A DNA stretch of 64,000 nucleotides, taken from the NCBI RefSeq assembly GCF_014698965.1, contig NZ_JACXAE010000075.1, positions 41,006 through 105,005 of the forward strand. Direction: 5' to 3'. Made by a program: the position numbers and the translations under genes. The stretch is from Iningainema tapete BLCC-T55. Its GTDB lineage: Bacteria; Cyanobacteriota; Cyanobacteriia; Cyanobacteriales; Nostocaceae. The stretch's first letter is position 1, and each line of letters opens with the position of its first letter. Of this stretch, positions 53,577 to 62,775 are shown piece after piece. The notes under the pieces are model-generated. The model saw only the letters and a program-made list of their open reading frames with translations, had not been told where the DNA came from and searched no databases.

Positions 53577-55859
53577 ATGAAGTTAAAAACACCTTTCCAA
53601 TACGGCAGTTGCGCCTTAATATTCTCACTGTCTTTGATGGGGCTAAGTAAACTAGTTGCTCCTCTGAGTTCGGTAGCTGCCCCTAAACCTGTTGCAGTAA
53701 CCGATGCGATGAAGCTTGCTCATGTTAGTAAAATCAACAACCTCTTGCCATTGAATTTTGAGGCTAATCAAGGACAGACAGACAAGCAGGTGAAATTTCT
53801 GTCGCGTGGCAACGGTTACAGTATGTTTCTCACCCCCAAACAAGTAGTACTGACTTTGATGCCTACTAAGACAACAAAACAGCAGGCAGTTAAGTCACAC
53901 AAGCAGGTTGACGGTACAATTTTACAGATGGAATGGGTGGGTGCAAATCAGACATCGCAAGTCTTGGGTCTAAATACCCTATCTGGAAAAAGCAATTATT
54001 TTATCGGTAAAAACCCGAAAAACTGGCATACAAACATCCCAACCTATGCCAAGGTACAATATCGCTCAGTCTATCCCGGCATTGACTTAGTGTTCTACGG
54101 TAATCAACGGCAGTTAGAGTACGACTGGGTTGTGGCTGCTGGTGCCGATCCTCGACTAATCAGGTTAAAGATTACAGGAGCAGACCGACTGTCGGTAGAC
54201 AAGCGTGGTGATTTGGTGCTGCACATCAAGAGTGGAGAAGTGCGGCAGCATCGACCCCGCATATACCAGCAAATAAACGGTCAGCAAAAGGCTGTGGCAG
54301 GTAAGTATGTGCTGTTAGGCAAGCAAGAAGTTGGGTTTGCAGTAGCAAACTATGACCAGAGTAAAGCGCTGGTAATTGACCCAGTACTCAGTTATTCCAC
54401 TTACTTAGGAGGTAGCAGTGGCAACGGTAATGATGCAGGTTTTGATATAGCAGTAGACTTGCAAGGCAATGCTTACGTGACAGGACAAACTGGCTCACTT
54501 GATTTCCCAACCAAGAATGCTTTTGATAGTTCGGGCAAAAACAATTTTGTGACGTTTGTGACGAAGATAAACCCAGCCGCATCTGGCGACGCCTCCTTAG
54601 TTTACTCCACTTACTTAGGGGGTAACAACAACCCACAAGGCAATGCGGAAGTCGGCTATGGAATTGCTGTAGACTTTCAAGGTAATGTCTATGTTACAGG
54701 GATAAGCTATTCTAGTGATTTCCCAACTACTGAGAATGCTCTTTCTCGTACTTTAGGTGGCTTATCTGATGCCTTTGTAACTAAGTTGAATGCAAGCGGC
54801 TCGCGCCTACTTTACTCTACTTATCTAGGCGGTAGCACTGCTAGTAGCAGCGGAAGTTCGGCTGATTTTGGTAGGGGAATTGCAGTGGACTTGCGAGGTA
54901 ATATCTATGTAACAGGAGAAGCTTACTCATCGGACTTCCCAACCAAAAATGCCTTCACCAGTGAGTTGAACGGTGGTATCAATGATATTTTTGTGACGAA
55001 GTTAAACCCGAATGCATCAGGGGAAGCCTCCCTCCTCTATTCTTCCTACCTTGGGGGTAATGGCTTTGATACGGGTTTTGGTATTGCTGTGGATTTGCAA
55101 GGCAATGCTTATGTGACAGGGTTAACTAACTCAACTAACTTTCCCACTAAGAACGCTTTAGATACCTATATCGGTGTTAATGATTCCGAGGCTTTTGTGA
55201 CAAAGGTAAACCCAAATGCATCAGGGGAAGCTTCCCTCCTCTACTCCACATACCTTGGGGGCAGCAGTGAGGAGTTTGGCAGGGACATTGCCGTAGATTT
55301 GCGTGGCAATGCTTATGTGACAGGAAGAACCCAGTCTACTGACTTCCCGACAAAGAATGCCTTCGACAGTACGTTGGGAGGTTCTCAAGATGCTTTCGTC
55401 ACTAAAGTGAACCCATCTTTATCTGGTTCTAACTCTTTGGTTTACTCTACCTACCTTGGTGGCAGCGTTTCTAACTACACTAATACTGATGAGGGATCTG
55501 GAATTGCAGTAGACTTACTCGGCAATGCTTATATAACTGGCTCTACTAGCTCAACTGATTTCCCCATCCAGAATGCCTTCAATAGTACTATAAGTGGTCT
55601 CAACGATGCTTTCGTAACTACGCTCAATGCCAGAGGCTCGCGCTTACTTTTCTCTTCCTACTTAGGAGGCAGCAACTTTGATAATGGCTATGGAATTGCT
55701 GTAGATTTTTTCAGGAACATTTATGTAACTGGCAATACTACGTCTACTGACTTTCCTACCAATAATGCCTTTGATAACACGTTGGGTGGCTTCTCCGATG
55801 CCTTTGTGACAAAGATTAATTGGAGAGATTACGCCAGTGGACAAGAGGACGAAGAATGA
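53577..55859 (+). CDS. Secreted SBBP-repeat beta-propeller protein
   Basis: Start ATG 53577 with GGAGG 8 bases upstream; 760 residues. The signal peptide is at 1-37 (FSLSLMGLSKLVAPLSSVAA). Residues about 55-280 form an N-terminal domain (NLLPLNFEANQGQTDKQVKF, YRSVYPGIDLVFYGNQRQLE) seen in many DUF7948/SBBP proteins. Seven SBBP repeats follow (YSTYLGG...GIAVDLQGNAYVTG...DFPTKNAF...AFVTK), each about 60-70 residues, which form one beta-propeller ring. Probably extracellular; the role is unknown. Confidence 0.9.
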   Translation: MKLKTPFQYGSCALIFSLSLMGLSKLVAPLSSVAAPKPVAVTDAMKLAHVSKINNLLPLNFEANQGQTDKQVKFLSRGNGYSMFLTPKQVVLTLMPTKTTKQQAVKSHKQVDGTILQMEWVGANQTSQVLGLNTLSGKSNYFIGKNPKNWHTNIPTYAKVQYRSVYPGIDLVFYGNQRQLEYDWVVAAGADPRLIRLKITGADRLSVDKRGDLVLHIKSGEVRQHRPRIYQQINGQQKAVAGKYVLLGKQEVGFAVANYDQSKALVIDPVLSYSTYLGGSSGNGNDAGFDIAVDLQGNAYVTGQTGSLDFPTKNAFDSSGKNNFVTFVTKINPAASGDASLVYSTYLGGNNNPQGNAEVGYGIAVDFQGNVYVTGISYSSDFPTTENALSRTLGGLSDAFVTKLNASGSRLLYSTYLGGSTASSSGSSADFGRGIAVDLRGNIYVTGEAYSSDFPTKNAFTSELNGGINDIFVTKLNPNASGEASLLYSSYLGGNGFDTGFGIAVDLQGNAYVTGLTNSTNFPTKNALDTYIGVNDSEAFVTKVNPNASGEASLLYSTYLGGSSEEFGRDIAVDLRGNAYVTGRTQSTDFPTKNAFDSTLGGSQDAFVTKVNPSLSGSNSLVYSTYLGGSVSNYTNTDEGSGIAVDLLGNAYITGSTSSTDFPIQNAFNSTISGLNDAFVTTLNARGSRLLFSSYLGGSNFDNGYGIAVDFFRNIYVTGNTTSTDFPTNNAFDNTLGGFSDAFVTKINWRDYASGQEDEE

Positions 55860-55929
55860 GAAGCGATCGCACGCTATGAATGCATTTTGTGTTAGCCTGC
55901 TTCAGACTAGCTATCCATTTCTTGTGGAA

Positions 55930-56000
55930 TGGGCAACATGAGCGTCCCTTTAATTTTGGGGGCGCTCAGGATGCTCCGCTGTCGCCCTCGACAGTGGAGC
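55930..56000. repeat. Repeat region, GGATGCTCCGC type
   Basis: GGGCGCTCAGGATGCTCCGCTGTCGCC with a mirrored GAGCGTCCC arm, related to 38585-38620. It lies between the SBBP gene and the next minus-strand gene. Confidence 0.55.
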
Positions 56001-56073
56001 CAGTGCTGTTCGTTACTGTCTTTTGCCGAGCGCGAGCGCTGATTTAAAATTGCTCATCCCTGCTCCAAGTCTA

Positions 56074-56280
56074 TTAATCTTCGTCGTCTTCGTCGCTTTC
56101 CTCTTCTCGCCATGTAATTTTTAATACTTCAAGAGCCACTTTTAAACGTGCTTGATCCAAATCGGTGTCTTTTGACATTAATGCTGCCTCTATGAAATTA
56201 GCAGATACCTTTGCCGCTTTGTATAAAGCGTCCAAAGCTTCATCATAAAATTTTGAATCAGACACAGATACCTCCACCAT
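56074..56280 (-). CDS. Small acidic hypothetical protein
   Basis: 68 residues: MVEVSVSDSKFYDEALDALY, then KAAKVSANFIEAALMSKD, then the acidic tail REEESDEDDED. Predicted helical and soluble. No family recognised. The nearest upstream gene diverges from it. Confidence 0.5.
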   Translation of the reverse strand: MVEVSVSDSKFYDEALDALYKAAKVSANFIEAALMSKDTDLDQARLKVALEVLKITWREEESDEDDED

Positions 56281-56465
56281 TTAAATCAAGAATTTATTTA
56301 ATAAGTAGTTAGACAAAATTAAATTTATTCCTCAAGACAGGAGACAGGAAAACAATTTGTGTAATTAATTCTGTCGAAGTAACAATTTCTCCAAAATTAT
56401 ATTAGTTCAACTTATTCATAGCACACTTATAGAGTTGATTTATACCAAACCCTACACAGCGCCGA

Positions 56466-57113
56466 GTGCAGATAACTATCGATTACACTGGTTTGGGTCA
56501 AGCAATCACTCTTTTTGCCAATCGCACAGAAAAAGGTGGAAATCTGGGTAGCGATCGACCGAACGACCCTGATGGTATAGAGATCATTATTGGTGACCCA
56601 AGTTTTGTCAATGTTGTCGATCTTTCTGGTACAGATTTAGCGTCTCTAATTGACCTGAGAGCAGAAAAATTTAATATTTTTGATTTTTCTGGGGGTATTA
56701 CCATCAAAAACTTTGTCAATGTTATTGGTAGCAATCAAAATGACACGATTATTGGCAACCAATTCGATAATATACTTATCGGTGGCGGTGGTGATGACTT
56801 AATTAATGGTTTCGGCGGTCGAGACACTTTATTCGGAGGTGCTGGTCAAGATACATTTGTTTTGGGAGAAAACGGTAATGTTCTCTATCGCAATTCTGGT
56901 TTTGAGGACGTAGCTATTATCGAAGATTTCGTCTCCGGTGTAGACAAAATCCAACTAACTGGCAACAGAAGCGACTATTCCTTCTTTAACCAAGGTTCGA
57001 CTAACTTTATTGCTCTAGACAATGGTAATGGTCAATTTGACTTTGGTGTTGATGAAGTAATTGCATCTCTCAACAGCAGTTTTAACGTTGCCAATGACTT
57101 GATCTTTGTCTAA
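56466..57113 (+). CDS. RTX-type calcium-binding protein (possible C-terminal fragment)
   Basis: 215 residues from GTG 56466; an in-frame stop lies 27 bp upstream and no ribosome site is clear, so this may be the end of a once larger protein. Nonapeptide repeats (GSNQNDTIIGNQFDNILIGG, then GGDDLINGFGGRDTLFGGAG) are followed by the typical type-I-secretion tail IEDFVSGVDKIQLTG. Secreted through the RTX pathway; Ca2+ is expected to fold it. Confidence 0.78.
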   Translation: MQITIDYTGLGQAITLFANRTEKGGNLGSDRPNDPDGIEIIIGDPSFVNVVDLSGTDLASLIDLRAEKFNIFDFSGGITIKNFVNVIGSNQNDTIIGNQFDNILIGGGGDDLINGFGGRDTLFGGAGQDTFVLGENGNVLYRNSGFEDVAIIEDFVSGVDKIQLTGNRSDYSFFNQGSTNFIALDNGNGQFDFGVDEVIASLNSSFNVANDLIFV

Positions 57114-57175
57114 GAAAAAGCGCTTTATTTGCAACGCTAAGACAGTAGGGTGATAAAATCATCAATAAATGCATC

Positions 57176-57688
57176 ATGAGTTGGAAAACAGCACTTTCAT
57201 TCATAGCTTTTGTCACCCTACTAATCTTACTAACGGGTTGGCTCACAATCAATCGAATATTACCAGTCGAAACTTCTTTAAATTACAGCACTGATGAATC
57301 CAATTTTATACAATTTTGGCTCAAGCTGGCTGTTTTGATTGGAATAGTGCTTCCTGGAGTAGCATTATTGATATTTTGGCGTAATTGTGATCCGCGAAAA
57401 ATTTTGGGTTTTTACTTATTAGTTCTAGTTATTCAAATAGTAACAGAAGCAGTTTTTAGTCGTGTACTTTTTCCCAGTATTGTGGTAACTATTGGAACTT
57501 TCTACACGGCTTTTCGGATTTGGCAATTATGGCAGGGACAACAAATTATGGCAACAACTGCCGAACTTGGGACAGGTAGTCGCACGCTACTGAGAGCGTT
57601 GTTAGGTTTGATGTTGATTTTTTGGTCAAGTAACTTAATAATGCTATTCACACTACCTTGGCAAAAAATCTTGTCAGGAAATTTGTAA
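57176..57688 (+). CDS. Four-helix membrane protein, unknown
   Basis: 170 residues. Hydrophobic segments at about 8-27, 47-68, 76-110 (likely two helices) and 143-163. No domain recognised and no conserved catalytic residue seen. Gene order alone gives no function. Confidence 0.65.
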   Translation: MSWKTALSFIAFVTLLILLTGWLTINRILPVETSLNYSTDESNFIQFWLKLAVLIGIVLPGVALLIFWRNCDPRKILGFYLLVLVIQIVTEAVFSRVLFPSIVVTIGTFYTAFRIWQLWQGQQIMATTAELGTGSRTLLRALLGLMLIFWSSNLIMLFTLPWQKILSGNL

Positions 57689-57964
57689 CTAACTCGCTCC
57701 TTCCATCACATTGACAAGAATTGCAGCGGTTACTCTTAGCCAGCTCTTTCAACTTTAAGTGGAAGCGATCGCACCTTACCAAGAGCGTAAAGTAACCATT
57801 AAGACACAAAGGGCGATACTTCCTGGGAAAGACGCACTTCTCCTGCTGCCTCCCTAATATTGTAAGGGTTATTGTCCACAGTCCACGCAAAATGTCACAG
57901 AATCGACAGACAAGCAAGCTATAGCTTCCTAGCGTGGAGTAATTATATAGGAGTTTGTCCGGTT

Positions 57965-58768
57965 ATGAATAGTTCTTTAACCAAACCATTAGCTGTAGTA
58001 ACAGGTGCCTCTAACGGCATCGGCTACGAACTCGCCAAACAGTTCGCCCAAAACGGCTTTGATCTCCTCGTCACAGCTACCGGAGCAAGTATCAACGAAG
58101 CTGCTCAAGCCTTTGAGGAACTAGGTGCTAAGGTGGAAACGGTACAGGCGGATCTTGCCACTTATGATGGGGTGGAGACGCTCTACAACAAGATTAAGGC
58201 AACTAACCGACCTGTAGATGCGATCGCAATCAACGCAGGTGTTGGTGTTGGTGGTGAGTTCGCCCGCGAAACTGACCTAAAGGACGAGCTTAATCTCATC
58301 AATTTGAATGTGGTATCGACCGTACATCTTGCCAAACGGGTGGTGAAGGACATGGTTGAGCGCGGCAAGGGTCGAATCCTCTTCACTTCTTCCATCGCCG
58401 CCATAATGCCAGGACCGTTTGAGGCAGTCTACGCAGCTTCCAAGGCGTTTGTACAATCTTTCTCGGAGGCATTACGCAATGAGTTTAAGGATAAGGGCGT
58501 CACCGTCACCGCACTCATGCCCGGACCGACCGATACCAACTTCTTCCACCGTGCGGGTATGGATGATACTAAGGTGGGTGCAGGTCAAAAGGACGACCCG
58601 GCTCAGGTTGCCAAGCAGGGTTTTGAGGCTCTGATGGCAGGTTCGGATCACCTGATTGCAGGCTCTCTCAAGACGAAGATTCAGGGTACTGTGAGTAAGG
58701 TCTTACCTGATACAGTCAATGCCGAACAGCACCGCAAACTTACTGAGCCAGGAGCGGCTAACAAGTAA
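57965..58768 (+). CDS. Short-chain dehydrogenase/reductase (classical SDR)
   Basis: Start ATG 57965; 267 residues. TGASNGIG (residues 16-23) is the NAD(P)-binding motif; the catalytic Ser is in FTSSIAAIMPG and YAASK is the Tyr-Lys pair. AFVQSFSEALRNEFKDKGVTVTALMPGPTDTNFF is typical of the short-chain family of unknown substrate. GC content and codon use are higher than in the neighbours, a mild sign of transfer. Confidence 0.9.
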   Translation: MNSSLTKPLAVVTGASNGIGYELAKQFAQNGFDLLVTATGASINEAAQAFEELGAKVETVQADLATYDGVETLYNKIKATNRPVDAIAINAGVGVGGEFARETDLKDELNLINLNVVSTVHLAKRVVKDMVERGKGRILFTSSIAAIMPGPFEAVYAASKAFVQSFSEALRNEFKDKGVTVTALMPGPTDTNFFHRAGMDDTKVGAGQKDDPAQVAKQGFEALMAGSDHLIAGSLKTKIQGTVSKVLPDTVNAEQHRKLTEPGAANK

Positions 58769-58801
58769 TCTGCTGGTATCACGGGTGCGATCGCTCTGGA
58801 T

Positions 58802-58960
58802 GTGCGATCGCACGGAGTTCTCAACAACTACGCTACTAAACCCAAAGTTTACTATGCTGAATATCCAGCAATTTGGGAACAACGCAAATATGTTTTACAA
58901 GGCGTTTTAGCTACATTATTAGTCACTGCCCTAGTTGTAGCCGCTTTTGCTGCTAGCTAA
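58802..58960 (+). CDS. psb34: Psb34-like photosystem II mini-protein
   Basis: 52 codons from GTG 58802 to TAA 58960. The sequence LNNYATKPKVYYAEYPAIWE followed by a single membrane helix (VLQGVLATLLVTALVVAAFA) matches Psb34-like proteins (LNN(F/Y)A..P..Y.AE(P/Y)), which bind the PSII assembly intermediate. The N-terminus is odd: MRSHGV replaces the usual MRYTT..GG, and the start lies in one of two HIP1 copies 17 bp apart (58785 and 58802), without a ribosome site. It may be expressed or be a copy with a damaged start. Confidence 0.6.
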   Translation: MRSHGVLNNYATKPKVYYAEYPAIWEQRKYVLQGVLATLLVTALVVAAFAAS

Positions 58961-59003
58961 CATCATTATTCGGCATTTCCCATCATCATTTGACATAGCT
59001 GAT

Positions 59004-59442
59004 ATGACTTTAGGTACAATCAATCACTTATCTTTGACGGTTAGCGATCGCTCATTATCCGAGCCATTTTACGATCAAATTCTACAATTTATGGGATACC
59101 ACCAAGTAGAAAGGCATGAAGAATTTACAATGTGGTGGCAGGAAAATGCAGGAGCGTTCTTGATTTACGCTCAAACGTCCGGATTCTCCCAACAAAACTC
59201 ATCATCGCTACTCACCTGGACTTCATCACCTTGCTTTCAATGCCCAAAGTCGAGAACAAGTTGATCGACTGTACCAACTAGTTCTGGATATAGGTGGTAC
59301 TGTACTTGATCCACCTGCTGAGTACAATCACTATGCACCAGGATATTATGCATTGTATTTTGCCGACCCAGATGGTATAAAACTAGAATTCGTTCATATG
59401 CCAAAACAACAAAATTTGGGGACGTGTGAGACTGAGGTTTGA
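59004..59442 (+). pseudogene. VOC/glyoxalase-family gene with frameshift
   Basis: From ATG 59004 the frame reads MTLGTINHLSLTVSDRSLSE, then GAFLIYAQ, until about 59197. The true continuation is in another frame: HRYSPGLHHLAFNAQSREQV, then YYALYFADPDGIKLEFVH, ending at TGA 59440-59442. The halves are collinear as one VOC domain with ligands His, Glu, His and Glu, so a single-base frameshift has split it. It may be a sequencing error. Confidence 0.82.
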
Positions 59443-59465
59443 ACCTCAGTTTGAAAATTCGGTAA

Positions 59466-60002
59466 TTAAGCCAAGTCAAAAACGTCGTTATTGACGATAA
59501 CTATAGGTTCTAAGTCAAAGGTAATAATTCCCGACAAAGCTTTCCAAGTCAAAGCACCAACAACTCCATCAGCTTTCAATTTTTCTGCTTGTTGAAACTT
59601 GATTACAGCAGCTTTTGTATTTGCGCCAAAAATACCATCGGTGCGAATTCCAAAACCTCCGGGTACATTCCACACTACTCCGTGATCTTTGTTGATTTCA
59701 TCGGCTTGCTGCAATAATGTCTGTAGCTTTTCGACATCATTGCCTTTGGAACCTTCTTGTATAGTTTGTCTCTGCGATACCCACAGCGCACGTTGTATGG
59801 CGGCTTCTGTCTCATATCCCACAATTCCGTCATCTTTGACGGCATTCTTTTTCTGAAAATTGATGACAGATGCTTTGGTTTGAGGACCAAAATTACCGTC
59901 TATTGCACCAGCGTAATATTTGAGTGTTTTCAAGCGTTGTTGAAGTTTGGTAACTTCTGCTCCTTTAGAACCTTCTTTTAAAGTGACAAAAGTATCGGGC
60001 AT
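59466..60002 (-). CDS. Peptidoglycan-binding protein, two PG_binding_1 repeats
   Basis: 178 residues, no signal peptide. Repeat 1 (about 5-70): VTLKEGSKGAEVTKLQQRLK ... GNFGPQTKASVINFQK ... DDGIVGYETEAAI. Repeat 2 (about 80-160): EGSKGNDVEKLQTLLQ ... DGIFGANTKAAVIKFQ ... ADGVVGALTWKAL. Resembles the 32789 protein. A perfect hairpin ACTGAGGTT/AACCTCAGT (59431-59450) lies between it and the VOC relic, serving as terminator for both. Confidence 0.85.
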   Translation of the reverse strand: MPDTFVTLKEGSKGAEVTKLQQRLKTLKYYAGAIDGNFGPQTKASVINFQKKNAVKDDGIVGYETEAAIQRALWVSQRQTIQEGSKGNDVEKLQTLLQQADEINKDHGVVWNVPGGFGIRTDGIFGANTKAAVIKFQQAEKLKADGVVGALTWKALSGIITFDLEPIVIVNNDVFDLA

Positions 60003-60285
60003 GTATTTCTCCGGTTGTTTAGCTCGTGAAGCTACACTTGTTTGGTGTAATTTGCTTCAGTAGTTTTCGTGTATATTTACAACCTCAAATTTTAGATTCC
60101 GGAAATATTCTCAAAATTGACCGTATTTATCCAAAATTGGTCATACGCTTTGTCGGTTGGCGAGCGCCTTATATTATTTCATGCGCATATTTTAATACAA
60201 CTACTTAGGTAAAGGCGAACAGCCCACTCCTACTCAATTCAATCCTACGAACGTCAGGGTGTATTTTATGTTTAATTTCACCTAC

Positions 60286-61062
60286 TTATTTGTTAGGTTT
60301 TGAGATGATAATTTGTTTAGCTATCGCCACTACTCCTTGACTAAAAGGATGATTGGGGTAGCGTAAACAGAAAATATCGCTACTAGCTAATTGAACCATT
60401 TCTTCAGCAAGAGGAAGAATACCAGCAACTTTCGTGTTGTAAGCCATCTCCACCTGTCGCCGTAAAGCATCTAAATCAAAATCTGGTAGCACCTTATTAA
60501 CTACCAGTAGCATCTGGGGTATCTCTAACTGACGAGCCACATCTACAGTTACAGCAGTACCTTGGAAATCTTGACGATCTGGACGCAAAACTACAATTAA
60601 ACTATCAGAAATCGTGATTGAGAGTAAAGTTTCCTCATTAAGCCCAGGATGGGTATCGATAAATAGATATTCTAGATTTAGCTTTTCAATTAGCTCTTGA
60701 AACCCTTCGTTAAGTAAGCCAACGTCATATCCTTCACGTAAGACTCTGGTAATCTCCTCAGTTTTGAGAGCAGAAGGGATGAGGTAAATAGCTGTATCTT
60801 TCCTCACAGCATTCTTCAAAGCAAAACTGACATCATAAGCAGTGTCTTCAATTTTACAGCGACCCCATAAATAATCATTAAGGGAACGCTCCATCACCTG
60901 CTCGTCAAAACCAAACAGAACGTGAATCCCTGGTGATTGGATGTCTGTGTCAACAATACCAACGCGATGTCCGAAGCCAGCAACACAAGCAGCTAGATTA
61001 GCAGTCATATTTGATTTCCCAGTTCCTCCCCGGAATGAGTGAACAGAGATAATTTTGGACAT
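60286..61062 (-). CDS. MinD/ParA-family ATPase
   Basis: 258 residues. Deviant Walker A FRGGTGKSNMTAN (10-22, Lys at the signature position), DTDIQSPG (switch I), YLFIDTHPGLNEE (Walker B), and LLVVNKVLPD (guanine-like specificity strand). The C-terminal amphipathic helix of MinD is not evident. The type resembles ParA-like proteins linked to regulation and secretion rather than division. It diverges from the gene group at 61305-63963. Confidence 0.88.
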   Translation of the reverse strand: MSKIISVHSFRGGTGKSNMTANLAACVAGFGHRVGIVDTDIQSPGIHVLFGFDEQVMERSLNDYLWGRCKIEDTAYDVSFALKNAVRKDTAIYLIPSALKTEEITRVLREGYDVGLLNEGFQELIEKLNLEYLFIDTHPGLNEETLLSITISDSLIVVLRPDRQDFQGTAVTVDVARQLEIPQMLLVVNKVLPDFDLDALRRQVEMAYNTKVAGILPLAEEMVQLASSDIFCLRYPNHPFSQGVVAIAKQIIISKPNK

Positions 61063-61304
61063 AACTAACCTCGTTTACACCATATTTAGCATAGAACAGA
61101 TGTTGTTGGCGATCGCTCTCTACGCCCCAATCTCACCTTTTCAGACTTTTACCGACTTATTTAGATAACTTTACAAAAATATTACTAGAAAAGTCCTTAC
61201 TCCTTATGACGTTTTCATGCTGCTCCTAAAGAATTTGTAACTTAAATTAGATTCAAGTAACAAACATCAACGCAATTAATCAAAACGAGGACGTAAATTA
61301 TCTT

Positions 61305-61928
61305 ATGCTACAAGAACTTATTTCTAACTCGAATGGTTCTCTCAACACAAATAGTACCACTAACAAACGCACTAACTTCTACAAAGATTTAGTAGCAGAT
61401 TATTCTCGACCTGGACTTGTAACTACATCTGTAGCAAAAAAACTGATTGAGGAAGGTGAAAAGTTTGTCGCAATGAAAGAAAAGACATTGCCACAAATCG
61501 ATTTTGACTATACTCTTGAAAAAATTGAACAAGAAAACAAGGAATGGTGGCCTACTCATTGTGAAGCTCTGCGGCAAGGAAGAGGTGACATATTAACTGG
61601 TGAATACCGTGATGATTTGGTTTATTTGTGCCAGGATGGTCCGTATCACGGTTTAGAACAACAAAAAGAACGAGAACAACATTGGTGGGCATTAATTGCA
61701 CAACCAGGTGTGACTATGTGCTGGCCTATTGTCATGTTTCACGGTGAAGTTACTTACTTTGAATGGAAGTGTGTAGATGATGAAACCAATGAGACAATTG
61801 CCAAGGGAAATGTTACTTGGGTACGCCGTGGTCATCGCGGTGGATGCTATCTTAAAACTGAGCAACTGACTTTCTATCGTGATGTTTTTGCCCCAAGTGG
61901 ATTAATAAATTTAATCACCACAATCTAA
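61305..61928 (+). CDS. Unknown protein, possible NTF2/SnoaL-like fold
   Basis: 207 residues, no export signal. N-terminal part is polar (SNGSLNTNSTTNKRTNFYKD). The middle contains HCEALRQGRGDILTGEYRDD; the C-terminal half has MFHGEVTYFEWKCVDDETNE then NVTWVRRGHRGGCYLKTEQL ... FYRDVF. This arrangement (strand, EW, strand, strand, FYRD) resembles SnoaL/NTF2-like proteins, but no family is certain. It leads a co-directional group with VOC and DJ-1 genes; gap to the next gene is 45 bp. Confidence 0.6.
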   Translation: MLQELISNSNGSLNTNSTTNKRTNFYKDLVADYSRPGLVTTSVAKKLIEEGEKFVAMKEKTLPQIDFDYTLEKIEQENKEWWPTHCEALRQGRGDILTGEYRDDLVYLCQDGPYHGLEQQKEREQHWWALIAQPGVTMCWPIVMFHGEVTYFEWKCVDDETNETIAKGNVTWVRRGHRGGCYLKTEQLTFYRDVFAPSGLINLITTI

Positions 61929-61973
61929 TCATAAAACACTTTTTTTACTTCTCAAGAATACGCGGAGCTAATC

Positions 61974-62774
61974 ATGAAAGTAAGCACAACGAATCAACCA
62001 AAGTTAGACATAATTCCTCTAATTAAGAATAAACAACCTATTAAATCTGGATTAGGTCATTACCTCCAAGGAATTCAACACATCGGGATCACTGTTTATG
62101 ACCTGGATAAATCCCTAGAATTTTATACAGAGGTATTAGGAGGAAAGTTAGTTATTGCAGAAGATGGTTTGATGGGTGAAGGGATGCAAAATACTCTCTT
62201 TCAAAAAGAGGAACTGGATGCAATTACCAAAGGAATTGACCCAAAAACTCTTGATATCCCCACTCTTAAAGATTCTCAAAACGCTCTAGATATTAAGTTT
62301 ATTTCCTTTGGCAACACTTGTCTTGAATTGATTTATTTCCGAGATGCAGAGAATTCTATCTCTCATTCTTCTGTTGGTAGCATTCCTTCCCACATTGCTC
62401 ATGTAAATGCCATGCACCTGTCTTTTCATGTTAAAGATGATGTGGATTTGAATGTTTTTGCCAATCTCTTAGAAGAAGAATGTGAAAAGCGAGGAATAGC
62501 AAATGTTATTTGCAATCGCATAATTCAAGTTAAATCTGAAGCAGAACGAAGAAAAGTTGCTCTCAAGTACAATTCCACCAAATTTTGGCATGAACCATAT
62601 ATAACAGAGGATGAACCAGAAGATTTTGGTGAATTTGAAGGCTGGGCGCTATTTTACTGTAAAGGACCAAGTGGAGAACAGTTGGAATTTAACCAAGTAA
62701 CTCGTAAAGTTAAAGGACATTTTGCTCAAGCACAGCAGGAATATAAAATTGCTAACAAAACATGGAAGGAATAA
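61974..62774 (+). CDS. VOC-superfamily protein (glyoxalase/dioxygenase fold)
   Basis: 266 residues with two beta-alpha-beta-beta-beta modules. Start of module 1: HIGITVYDLDKSLEFYTEVL (His36, ligand), with LELIYF supplying Glu. Module 2: MHLSFHVKD (His) and GEQLEFNQVTR (Glu). This is the metal-binding set of VOC enzymes. The long middle section (about 60-115) is an insertion. The reaction cannot be told; VOC and DJ-1 together suggest glyoxal or quinone chemistry. Confidence 0.85.
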   Translation: MKVSTTNQPKLDIIPLIKNKQPIKSGLGHYLQGIQHIGITVYDLDKSLEFYTEVLGGKLVIAEDGLMGEGMQNTLFQKEELDAITKGIDPKTLDIPTLKDSQNALDIKFISFGNTCLELIYFRDAENSISHSSVGSIPSHIAHVNAMHLSFHVKDDVDLNVFANLLEEECEKRGIANVICNRIIQVKSEAERRKVALKYNSTKFWHEPYITEDEPEDFGEFEGWALFYCKGPSGEQLEFNQVTRKVKGHFAQAQQEYKIANKTWKE

Positions 62775-62775
62775 T

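Noticed and set aside
60026..60208. 60-residue plus-strand frame
   Set aside because: No ribosome site or family similarity; it lies in an AT-rich gap.
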